Origin: an uncultured Prevotellaceae bacterium
GTDB lineage: Bacteria > Bacteroidota > Bacteroidia > Bacteroidales > Bacteroidaceae
Reading direction: 5' to 3'
Length of the DNA: 8,697 nt
Assembly (NCBI GenBank): GCA_900315105.1
Contig: OMXX01000133.1
Span: forward strand, 1-8,697
The notes beneath the pieces are model-generated. The model was not told the origin of the DNA, searched no databases, and worked only from the letters and a program-made list of their open reading frames with translations. Positions 1 to 5,794 of the stretch are shown piece by piece (positions within the stretch are counted from its first letter, which is position 1; every line of letters starts with the position of its first letter). Both the position numbers and the translations under genes were made by a program.

Positions 1-44
1 AGGGCAAACAGGTGTACAAATCCTTTGAACTGCCGATACCATGA
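1..44 (+). CDS. C-terminal end of an upstream gene (partial)
   Basis: The frame starting at base 3 reads GKQVYKSFELPIP and then stops with TGA at 42-44. Codon use resembles the gene that follows, and the 48-bp gap to the next ATG on the same strand suggests one operon. The thirteen visible residues are too few for identification, so no function is proposed. It could be a chance open frame, but its position directly before a long co-directional gene favours a real gene end. Confidence 0.4.
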   Translation, partial: GKQVYKSFELPIP

Positions 45-92
45 ACCGTAAGCCAATCAACCATAAGTCAAACCAACTAATCAGACACTACT

Positions 93-1010
93 ATGGAAAT
101 ACTTAACATGACGTGGGTGAACCTGCTCAGAATGCAGTTCATCGAAATCCTGGAATTCTACGACGAGAACCCGGAGCGTTTCAATTACAAGGAGCTCAAG
201 AAGGCTTACGATGCCTTGTTGTCGGTGAGGAGCTTAGAGGAGTTCAAGCAGTGGCGCAAGCTGCTGAAAGACTACGGTCTGTCGTTCACTGACATGGACA
301 GTTCTGCCAACAAGGACAATCAGCTGGGCATTCTTGACGACTATGCGGAAGGTGCCAATGACAAGATCCTCGATGTCTTTATCAGATGGAAGCTGAGCTT
401 CAACCCACTGAAGTGGACGGAAATGGAGAACTGGAACCGTGAGCTCGTGGACATCCTGCTCAAGGCTACACAGCGCGAGGAGGACGTGCACATCGTCATC
501 TTCCCTTGCGGCAAGCCGAATGCAAAGCGTTGGGCGGCAATTGGGCAGGATGCCGACCGTCTCTTCGAGGTCTTCGGATGGCAGACGGGGCATGTCAATG
601 CGACGACAGGGCCGGTGAGCTGGATGTTCATCAACGGCTATGGCCTTGAAGTACTGCGGCAGAGTGGGTACAGTATTCAGATTCGAGACTTCGGGGAGTT
701 TGACATTCTCTCGACGGCCTTCGAGGAGGACAGTGTCGCATCGCTGCAGCAGTTCATCGACTATATGCGTATGATGGACAAGCTGTCCGGTGAGCAGATA
801 GAGTTTCTGAGGAAGATAAGACCGATTATCTATCCGCATCCCGGTTACTGGGAGCTCACTCATGGAAACCTTGTCTTCGACAAGGACAATGTTGTCGCCG
901 AGTTCGACAATGGCAAGAAAGTCACGCTGGCGCAAGGCAAGAACTGGAGAATGCACGAGCTCTTCCAACCGATGTTCTTAGAGATGGGGGCGGAGCTTGG
1001 GGAGGCGTAG
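93..1010 (+). CDS. Hypothetical 305-aa soluble protein
   Basis: I do not recognise this protein. It is a long, well-coding frame with GC-rich third positions, and it dominates its stretch; the opposite-strand frames are shadows. No signal peptide or membrane segment is visible. The N-terminal third is charged and probably helical. The middle holds a distinctive stretch around residues 130-185, with VIFPCGKPNAKRW and then TTGPVSWMFINGYGLEVLR. A beta-rich tail follows, including DKDNVVAEFDNGKKVTL. Translation may begin at Met1 (93) or Met6 (108); neither has a clear ribosome site, which is normal in this phylum. It probably shares an operon with the gene ending at 44. The neighbourhood, with a mobile integrase and an acidic protein, suggests an accessory-element gene, which is inference only. 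Confidence 0.8.
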   Translation: MEILNMTWVNLLRMQFIEILEFYDENPERFNYKELKKAYDALLSVRSLEEFKQWRKLLKDYGLSFTDMDSSANKDNQLGILDDYAEGANDKILDVFIRWKLSFNPLKWTEMENWNRELVDILLKATQREEDVHIVIFPCGKPNAKRWAAIGQDADRLFEVFGWQTGHVNATTGPVSWMFINGYGLEVLRQSGYSIQIRDFGEFDILSTAFEEDSVASLQQFIDYMRMMDKLSGEQIEFLRKIRPIIYPHPGYWELTHGNLVFDKDNVVAEFDNGKKVTLAQGKNWRMHELFQPMFLEMGAELGEA

Positions 1011-1029
1011 CCCAGTGGGAAGGCAATCA

Positions 1030-1102
1030 GTGTGCAAGGCAAGTGGCGGAAGAAGCTTCTCGGTTGCACTTCGACACTTCTTCCGCCACACGCCTTGCGC
1101 AC
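1030..1102. repeat. Long imperfect inverted repeat (26-bp arms)
   Basis: The arms are 1030-1055 and 1077-1102. They pair over 26 positions with three mismatches, around a 21-base loop that itself contains the GAAGCTTC palindrome edge. The repeat starts 20 bp after the stop codon of the 305-aa gene. It lacks a T-run on either side, so it is not a textbook intrinsic terminator. It could be a folded mRNA 3' end, a palindromic repeat unit or a protein-binding site. Confidence 0.75.
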
Positions 1103-1115
1103 AAGCCCTTGAATG

Positions 1116-1164
1116 CTTCACTTCGCCTTTCGTCCATGTCGACAAGGGCGAAGTCAAGCTTTTG
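1116..1164 (+). terminator. Second hairpin, possible terminator of the 305-aa gene
   Basis: Arms 1116-1130 and 1144-1158 pair over 15 bases with two mismatches around a 13-base loop, and CTTTTG follows on the plus strand. Placed after the larger hairpin and before the acetyltransferase promoter, it could end transcription of the upstream operon. The T-tract is short, so the call is tentative. Confidence 0.4.
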
Positions 1165-1250
1165 ATATGCTTACGCAATGTTTGAAGTAACACCTCTATA
1201 TATAATAATGTTATGCAACGATACGCAACTGAATTTTCCAAGAAAAGTCG

Positions 1251-1258
1251 TACCTTTG
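1251..1258 (+). promoter_or_regulatory. Bacteroidetes -7 box (TACCTTTG) for the acetyltransferase gene
   Basis: The sequence matches the TAnnTTTG consensus exactly. It lies only eight bases before the ATG at 1267, so transcription would start at or within a few bases of that codon. This fixes the start: an in-frame ATG further upstream at 1213 would not be in the transcript. The -33 element is weak; TTTTCC lies at about the right distance. Confidence 0.65.
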
Positions 1259-1266
1259 TGCCCGAT

Positions 1267-1548
1267 ATGGAGACAAAGATTGAGACAACGAATAATGGCG
1301 GCAAAGTACTTGCCTTAGATGGTGAGGAACTTGTTGGCCGACTGGAATTCTCGTTTGACGGAAACGTCATGAGTATTGACCATACCTATGCCTTCAAGAA
1401 GGGTATGGGCATTGGCGGTACGCTTGTGAGTGCCGCCAACGACTATGCAGTCAGCAAAGGGTTAAAGGTGCTGCCGGTATGCTCATTCGCTTCGGCATGG
1501 TATGAGCGGCATCCGCAGTTCGGGGATATTCTTGAAAGGAAGAATTAG
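1267..1548 (+). CDS. Small GNAT-family N-acetyltransferase (YjdJ-like)
   Basis: This 93-aa protein looks like the short GCN5-related acetyltransferases (Acetyltransf_CG/YjdJ type), which keep little more than the acetyl-CoA-binding core. Visible marks are the strand GRLEFSFDG, then MSIDHTYAF, the glycine-rich acetyl-CoA loop KGMGIGGTLV, the helix AANDYAVSKGL, and the typical ending VCSFASAWYERHPQFGDIL. It is expected to be cytosolic; its substrate is unknown. The frame opens at 1213, but the -7 box at 1251-1258 and the usual length of the family place the start at 1267. That gives an almost leaderless message. The gene converges on the acidic-protein gene with a 22-bp gap containing only a small hairpin, GTTC/GAAC, at 1552-1564. 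Confidence 0.85.
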   Translation: METKIETTNNGGKVLALDGEELVGRLEFSFDGNVMSIDHTYAFKKGMGIGGTLVSAANDYAVSKGLKVLPVCSFASAWYERHPQFGDILERKN

Positions 1549-1570
1549 TTCGTTCTATCAGAACCTTCCG

Positions 1571-2068
1571 TTATTCAAAAAGTTCTGCCTCGGCATCCAA
1601 CAGGGCATTATCCAAATCAAGCTTATTCGCCAGACTCATCCAATCCGTAAAATTGTCATCAAGGACATCGTTGATGAGTTCTTCCGGTGGGATAATCCAG
1701 TAGTCATCGAGATTGTAGGGTAAATCACGCATCAGTGTGGCAAGTCTGCCGTCTTTGTTTAATACCGGGTCGGGATAGGCGGCTGCCTCTGCCACCATCA
1801 TGTCGATGGATGTGCAACTGTAGAGATAATCAAGCATGGCCCACCAGTCCTCATCATAAGAATCCGGTGCAAAGTCCTCCAATTCCTCGAAAGGAACATC
1901 ACGGCCATAGGTCTTGTAGAAGCGGCGGAGTTCAAGCATCTCTTCCGGAAGGAAGTAGAGGTTCTTGTCAGCAGGGATAATGGCCTCCGGTACATTTTCA
2001 TCGTAAGGATCTACACGTTCCAATGTGAAATGATACGGCTTTTTATGAATCTCGTTGAAGTCTATCAT
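1571..2068 (-). CDS. Strongly acidic hypothetical protein (165 aa)
   Basis: I cannot assign this protein to a family. By hand count it has 40 Asp/Glu against 12 Lys/Arg, a net charge near -28. The acidic residues are spread along its length (for example EELEDFAPDSYDEDWW and NDVLDDNFTDW) and mixed with many Tyr, Trp and Phe. No signal peptide or membrane segment is visible. Such composition occurs in DNA-mimic and anti-restriction proteins and in immunity proteins, but no motif of those families was identified, so function is open. A good -7 box lies 21 bases upstream of the ATG at 2068. The 5-kb transposable unit is inserted 65 bp upstream of the start, leaving this -7 box intact. Confidence 0.8.
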   Translation of the reverse strand: MIDFNEIHKKPYHFTLERVDPYDENVPEAIIPADKNLYFLPEEMLELRRFYKTYGRDVPFEELEDFAPDSYDEDWWAMLDYLYSCTSIDMMVAEAAAYPDPVLNKDGRLATLMRDLPYNLDDYWIIPPEELINDVLDDNFTDWMSLANKLDLDNALLDAEAELFE

Positions 2069-2089
2069 ACATATTGATGTTTATTGCTA

Positions 2090-2097
2090 CAAATTTA
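2090..2097 (-). promoter_or_regulatory. -7 box (TAAATTTG) for the acidic-protein gene
   Basis: On the minus strand TAAATTTG matches TAnnTTTG, 21 bases before the ATG at 2068. No clear TTTG -33 element is present in the expected area, around 2115-2123. The target duplication of the inserted element begins at 2134, just beyond the core promoter, so the element could alter upstream control without removing the promoter. Confidence 0.6.
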
Positions 2098-2133
2098 CGC
2101 AATAAATTCGAGATACCACTTGGAATAAAGAAT

Positions 2134-2141
2134 TATTTGTT
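2134..2141. repeat. Left target-site duplication (TATTTGTT)
   Basis: These eight bases directly precede the left terminal inverted repeat and are identical to 7141-7148 directly after the right one. An 8-bp duplication fits IS1595-family transposition. Confidence 0.93.
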
Positions 2142-2179
2142 GGTGACTTTATACGACAATACCCTAAAAAAGTGCCACA
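2142..2179 (+). repeat. Left terminal inverted repeat (IRL)
   Basis: It begins GGTGACTTTATACGACAATA and matches the reverse complement of 7104-7140 throughout, apart from six A residues here against five at the other end. Similarity stops sharply at 2180. It is the presumed transposase-binding and cleavage site. Confidence 0.95.
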
Positions 2180-2328
2180 CCTCAATGATTTCCGAGTTTT
2201 AAGGTCGAGGCTCTTTTTAGAAAACTTTGTTTTTCTCATTTGAAAAGCTACTAAATAACCATCTTACTGCTTTCCTAATATCGCTTAAATAATCTAAGTT
2301 TTCGTAAAGTCCCAGTTATATAGTAAGT

Positions 2329-2868
2329 ATGGACTTTATGAAAGATATACCAATTTGCAACGTTGAAGATGCAATGAAGATTATCAAAGCGGAAATAACC
2401 TTTGGTAGTTCCTTAGAAAACATAACAAAAACTCCTAAGATAAGGGCTTATGGCTTGACAAGGAAAAACGCTCAAGCAAAGATAAATCAAACTTTTGATT
2501 ACGCAAACTCTAACAAATTTTCTGACGGCTTAATGGCAGATAATATAGAGGACGTTCAAAAGGCTTTCAAGAAACTTTTGGTAGGCTGCAAAGTTACGGT
2601 AAAGACCATAGAGGACAGCAAGGACTACGAGGGTAGTCTGACGGAGTATAAGGTAAAGGGAGTTAGAACGTTTCACATTATCAAGGTAAAGAAAAACCGC
2701 AACTTCGACCTTTGTAGAGTCGATTACACGTTAGATAATGGCACGGGAGGTATATTGGTCAACAACCTTGAAAGCGGAGTTATGAAAGTAAGAGACGTTG
2801 ACGCAAAACAGTTCATTACGAACCTTAACTACAAATGTAACGAGAAACTAAAGACAACCCAATTATAG
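2329..2868 (+). CDS. Hypothetical 179-aa protein, first passenger gene
   Basis: I do not recognise this protein. It is lysine-rich, without signal peptide or membrane segment. The first half looks helical (for example VEDAMKIIKAE and IEDVQKAFKKLL). The second half looks beta-rich, with KVKGVRTFHIIKVKK and CRVDYTLDNGTGGILV. It is the first gene inside the left inverted repeat; 149 bp separate it from the repeat, with no clear -7 box. Codon use is AT-rich like the other passengers. It ends with TAG. In orientation it groups with the phage fibre-like genes downstream, so a phage origin is plausible but unproven. Met1 (2329) and Met4 (2338) are both possible starts. Confidence 0.75.
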   Translation: MDFMKDIPICNVEDAMKIIKAEITFGSSLENITKTPKIRAYGLTRKNAQAKINQTFDYANSNKFSDGLMADNIEDVQKAFKKLLVGCKVTVKTIEDSKDYEGSLTEYKVKGVRTFHIIKVKKNRNFDLCRVDYTLDNGTGGILVNNLESGVMKVRDVDAKQFITNLNYKCNEKLKTTQL

Positions 2869-2881
2869 ACTTGTATAATAG

Positions 2882-3094
2882 TTTTACACGTTAATCATAC
2901 AGTTAGAAGGACGTAGACATAGAGTACGTGACGCAATAACAGGCTTGCCTCTTTACGATTATTCAGCAAGACATGAATGTCATTGTAATTGTAAGGGAGG
3001 AACATCGGGGTCATCAAAAGGGTCAGAGGATGGCAATGCATCCTTTGCAGAGTCTGCCGACCAAACCAAATATTCAGAAGTTAGTATTATCTAA
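2882..3094 (+). pseudogene. Start-less open frame of about 70 codons, possible phage gene remnant
   Basis: Between the 179-aa gene and the first fibre-like gene, one frame is open from just after TAG at 2879-2881 to TAA at 3092-3094. It reads LEGRRHRVRDAITGLPLYDY, followed by a Cys/His patch, HECHCNCKGG, and a Ser/Gly-rich tail. It has no in-frame ATG or GTG; only an internal TTG, within GLPLY, could start it. The residue pattern looks coding and resembles starts of phage tail-region proteins, so it may be a gene that lost its start codon or 5' end. A chance frame cannot be excluded. Confidence 0.4.
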
Positions 3095-3112
3095 TCACAA
3101 ATTGATAAAGAT

Positions 3113-3763
3113 ATGGCAAAATTAAAATTCATTCTTGACGGCGGTGGTAGTAAGGTATATCCAATAACCATTGCTAATGGCGTTGTTTATATCAAAAAAG
3201 ACAAGACCCAAGTAAAGCTGATTGACTTTCTTGATAGTCTTGGCACAGCAGCTTTCACCGCAAGCGACGCTTACGACAGTGCCGGCTCAGCAAGCACTGT
3301 AGAAACCAACCTTAAAGGTAAGGATACCGATACGGCTGACTCTGAAACCATTGTCGGTGCAAAGAAGTACGTTGATAACGCTATCAATAATGCACTTGGC
3401 AACCTTGCGGGTGTTTTTATCTACAAGGGAACAGTTAGCGCAAACGCCGACCTGCCTACCACAGATATTAAGACGGGAACCGTTTATGTTGTAGCAAAGG
3501 ACGGCACTTATGCGGGCAAGGCTATGGAAGTCGGTGATTACCTCGTATGGAACGGCACTTCTTGGGACGGCTTGAACGGTGAGAACCAAGTAGCCGATGC
3601 TAACGCCACTCTTGTCATTGGTACTTCTACAAAGGTGGCTACAGTTGATGGTGTCGACATCAATGTTACTCAGGTAAAAGATGTTACCGAACTTGAGTGT
3701 GAGGCGGTTGCTGATACTTCAGAGTATGCCGATGTTTCAACACTATTCACAGCAACAGAGTAA
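3113..3763 (+). CDS. Phage fibre-like structural protein A (216 aa)
   Basis: It begins with the module MAKLKFILDGGGSKVYPITI, a start I associate with fibre and receptor-binding-type proteins of Bacteroidales phages. The second fibre-like gene downstream shares it. A low-complexity Ala/Ser/Thr/Asp stretch follows (residues 45-85), then TIVGAKKYVDNAINNALGNL. Next comes a beta-rich region, GTVSANADLPTTDIKTGTVY, and GDYLVWNGTSWDGLNG at about 140-157. Such short strand-rich segments are typical of phage fibre and virion-decoration proteins. No signal peptide or enzyme motif is present. The expected role is a trimeric virion appendage or receptor-binding part, by analogy only. A terminator-like hairpin follows the TAA stop. 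No phage assembly genes accompany it here. Confidence 0.75.
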   Translation: MAKLKFILDGGGSKVYPITIANGVVYIKKDKTQVKLIDFLDSLGTAAFTASDAYDSAGSASTVETNLKGKDTDTADSETIVGAKKYVDNAINNALGNLAGVFIYKGTVSANADLPTTDIKTGTVYVVAKDGTYAGKAMEVGDYLVWNGTSWDGLNGENQVADANATLVIGTSTKVATVDGVDINVTQVKDVTELECEAVADTSEYADVSTLFTATE

Positions 3764-3786
3764 GTCTCAGTAAATCAATAAAACAT

Positions 3787-3827
3787 AGGGGCAACGGGCA
3801 TCAAATTGTCGGCTGCCCCTTAATTTT
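3787..3827 (+). terminator. Possible intrinsic terminator between the two fibre-like genes
   Basis: AGGGGCA (3787-3793) pairs perfectly with TGCCCCT (3814-3820) across a 20-base loop, and TAATTTTATC follows on the plus strand. The stem is GC-rich in an AT-rich setting. It lies 23 bp after the stop of fibre-like protein A and 16 bp before the next ATG, so the second gene may be separately transcribed. Confidence 0.6.
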
Positions 3828-3836
3828 ATCATATAT

Positions 3837-4670
3837 ATGCCAAAACTTAAAGTAGTAAAAGAGAATGGGCAAAAGATATATCCCATTTCTATTGTAAAAG
3901 GTATCTATGATACCGAAAACAGCCAACCACTTTCAAAGACGTTGATAGATAAGGTTGGTAGTGCAACTTTCAGTAAAGCTATTTCAGATAGTAGGACTTT
4001 CGCTTTTATTGTTGCTTTAGCAACCCATATGGGAAGTTGGAACATATCTGATAATTCGGAATTTAAATGTGCAATTACGGACTCTGAAAACAAGGTCATT
4101 CTTGCTAAGAATAATAGTAATGAATGGATATTAGGTGATAATATTGACACATTGCTCGATGGAATATTGAGTACGGATTTAACTTCTGTAGAAAAGACAT
4201 TAGCCGACTTCAATATTACTGACGCTTATACTAAGGACGAGATAGACAGCATATGCAATGATACAACCGCCTTATTTGACAATTACTTCACAACAGAGAA
4301 CAGTTTAATGTTGGCGGCGATTTTCAATATAATATCGTCAAACATCTCTGTCTCAGTAGTAGAAAACTACGAATGGAAATGGGTTCTAATGGATAGTGAC
4401 AATAAGGTTTTGTTAGGCATTAGAGAAAATCATACAATCTACCAAGGTATAGAGCTCAGCGAGATATTAGACGCTTTGGTAGAAAATTATGTATCGAAAG
4501 ATGCAACTGTAGGAACCTTTGCTAATGTTCCAACGTCTCCATCTGTAGGGCAACAATATTTTTGTACTGATAAACAGACCACAGAGGGAACCGTTGACGG
4601 AATACCAATTTGGTATAACGGCACTTCATGGGTAGATGCACTTGGAAGGACTGTAGAAGAAACGACATAG
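3837..4670 (+). CDS. Phage fibre-like structural protein B (277 aa)
   Basis: The N-terminus MPKLKVVKENGQKIYPISIV is a second copy of the module heading protein A. Two similar segments follow: about 82-115, around SEFKCAITDSENKVILAKNN, and about 178-212, around YEWKWVLMDSDNKVLLGIRE. Each has the pattern E-(F/W)-K-x(4)-DS-(E/D)-NKV-(I/L)-L and is followed by an acidic helix ending ILD or LLD. This kind of repeat occurs in Bacteroidales phage tail-region proteins. The C-terminus has SPSVGQQYFCTDKQTTEG and IWYNGTSWVDALGRTV, echoing the NGTSW motif of protein A. It probably forms part of a virion appendage. It ends with TAG, 60 bp before a bidirectional terminator. Confidence 0.78.
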   Translation: MPKLKVVKENGQKIYPISIVKGIYDTENSQPLSKTLIDKVGSATFSKAISDSRTFAFIVALATHMGSWNISDNSEFKCAITDSENKVILAKNNSNEWILGDNIDTLLDGILSTDLTSVEKTLADFNITDAYTKDEIDSICNDTTALFDNYFTTENSLMLAAIFNIISSNISVSVVENYEWKWVLMDSDNKVLLGIRENHTIYQGIELSEILDALVENYVSKDATVGTFANVPTSPSVGQQYFCTDKQTTEGTVDGIPIWYNGTSWVDALGRTVEETT

Positions 4671-4729
4671 TCTCTGACCTAACGATGTAAGACACCGTAT
4701 ATGCCGTTAATAGCTATGTCACGTAAAAT

Positions 4730-4770
4730 AGCCGTTCCGAGAAATAAAACTCTTAGAACGGCTTTATTTG
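4730..4770. terminator. Bidirectional terminator between converging passenger genes
   Basis: Arms 4731-4742 and 4751-4762 pair over 12 positions with two mismatches (GCCGTTC outer stem), and A4730/T4763 extends them. TTTATTT follows on the plus strand; on the minus strand the stem is followed by TATTTTA. It lies between the plus-strand fibre-like gene and the minus-strand 143-aa gene, as expected for a shared terminator. Confidence 0.75.
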
Positions 4771-4788
4771 TGCCCAATCGGTCATGCG

Positions 4789-5220
4789 CTACTCGGGGTC
4801 AAACCAAGCTAAATCACGAGCGAGCCACACTACTGTCTCTACAGCTGCATTTAGTAGATTAAGTTGAATGCCGCTATCAAAGACAGATTTATCCCCGTCA
4901 CTGTAAGATATACGATTTCCCTGCCCTTTTATTACGAGGTCATATCCGTCAGCGGTAAAACCTTCATCGTCTGTGTCATAGAGTAGCGTTTCGGGCAATA
5001 GGTTTAGAAGGGCAGTCAGCGACCATGCAGGCAGGAACGTATCATTATTCCAATCGGGAATGTCATGTTTCACACGACCGCTGATTAGTTTGGCATTAGG
5101 GATTAGTAACTCTCCATGGTCAAAATAATAGACCATATCAGCAGTATTAGGCTCTATCCCTACTTGAACTAAAAGTTTACTTTGCTTTATGGTAGTGCAA
5201 GGCGGTATTTTATCTTCCAT
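4789..5220 (-). CDS. Phage-associated hypothetical protein (143 aa)
   Basis: It resembles a family I associate with Bacteroidales phages and prophages, with the pattern 'gI-NTADM-yy' near the N-terminus (here VGIEPNTADMVYYFDHG), a central 'DiPAWSL-ALLnLlP' (here FLPAWSLTALLNLLPETLL) and a C-terminal helix 'AAVE-v-WL' (here NAAVETVVWLARDLAWF). The family's function is unknown to me. No signal peptide or membrane segment is visible. The ATG at 5220 sits three bases after the TAA stop of the upstream membrane-protein gene, so the two are probably translationally coupled. It ends with TAG near the shared terminator. Confidence 0.78.
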   Translation of the reverse strand: MEDKIPPCTTIKQSKLLVQVGIEPNTADMVYYFDHGELLIPNAKLISGRVKHDIPDWNNDTFLPAWSLTALLNLLPETLLYDTDDEGFTADGYDLVIKGQGNRISYSDGDKSVFDSGIQLNLLNAAVETVVWLARDLAWFDPE

Positions 5221-5223
5221 GGC

Positions 5224-5550
5224 TTATTTGTTAGTTAGGTTTTGCTTGTCCAAGAACTCCATCATCTTTTCACGCAGTTCGTTATCCTCTCTTGTCTTCT
5301 CGTCTTCCATAAGTTTTTTCTTAGTACCATAATAACTAAGCGCATAGAAAATGGCAAAAACTATTAGCAGCAAGAACAAATACCCTTCAAGCCAACCATA
5401 AAAGTCACGGTTAGAGATAGCTTTAAAGAAAGTGTCTGGCTTATAGATAATCCAGATAAGGAGGGGAATCAGTCCAAAAACAATAAGCCATATGCCTCCA
5501 GCTATCAAGCCTTTGCGTTTGGCTTTACTCCGAATTTCATCAATGTCCAT
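5224..5550 (-). CDS. Two-helix membrane protein, holin-like (108 aa)
   Basis: The order is a basic N-terminus (SKAKRKG, about 8-14), a hydrophobic helix at about 15-36 (LIAGGIWLIVFGLIPLLIWI), a short loop with FFKAISNRDFYGW, a second helix at about 54-73 (LFLLLIVFAIFYALSYY), and a charged tail of about 30 residues rich in Lys and Glu, probably coiled coil. Size and topology fit class II-type phage holins, but small membrane proteins of other kinds look alike, so this is suggestive only. No endolysin is present in the window. It is coupled to the 143-aa gene (TAA, three bases, ATG). A repeat-rich, structured region lies upstream. Confidence 0.75.
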   Translation of the reverse strand: MDIDEIRSKAKRKGLIAGGIWLIVFGLIPLLIWIIYKPDTFFKAISNRDFYGWLEGYLFLLLIVFAIFYALSYYGTKKKLMEDEKTREDNELREKMMEFLDKQNLTNK

Positions 5551-5553
5551 ACT

Positions 5554-5713
5554 TTGGCGATTTTAACAAGTTCAACGTTTGGAATGAAAAGTGGGCTTAC
5601 TTTCCATGCCACTCGTTAGGTATCGCCAAACACCTTATATGCACACACGGAAAGCAGCCCTCTTGTGGGTTGTTCCGTGCATATATACTGTTGTAATTGG
5701 CGATTTTAACGAG
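5554..5713. repeat. Repeated TTGGCGAT motif: 17-bp direct repeat plus one inverted copy
   Basis: A 17-bp repeat with one mismatch, starting TTGGCGATTTTAAC, occurs at 5554-5570 and 5697-5713. An inverted copy of the first eight bases, ATCGCCAA, lies between them at 5622-5629. The first copy ends almost at the start codon of the membrane-protein gene. The arrangement suggests a binding site for a regulator, or a cis site of the element. Confidence 0.6.
5636..5685. other. Extended bulged hairpin, possible structured RNA or regulatory leader
   Basis: TATATG (5636-5641) pairs with CATATA (5680-5685). CACGGAA pairs with TTCCGTG after a 4-base bulge, and an inner stem CAGCCC/GGGTTG (one G-T pair) closes a 6-base loop TCTTGT. 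No T-run follows on either strand. On the minus strand it lies in the presumed leader of the membrane-protein gene. Confidence 0.5.
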
Positions 5714-5794
5714 TGTAAAGCACGTCCAAAATTTTATTCTGCGCCAAATTTACAAAACTTATTTGAATAAAGGATGGTTTTGGTGCAAAAAGTT

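Noticed and set aside
234..968. A 244-codon minus-strand frame opposite the 305-aa gene
   Set aside because: It mirrors the coding pattern of the plus-strand gene and lacks any recognisable domain.
1030..1102. An integron attC site
   Set aside because: The long palindrome lacks the conserved RYYYAAC and GTTRRRY ends and no integron integrase is present.
3113..4670. A diversity-generating retroelement acting on the fibre-like genes
   Set aside because: No reverse transcriptase and no template/variable repeat pair was found in the window.
2329..5550. A complete small phage genome (microvirus-like size)
   Set aside because: No capsid, replication or packaging protein is recognisable, and the ends are those of an IS1595-type transposon.
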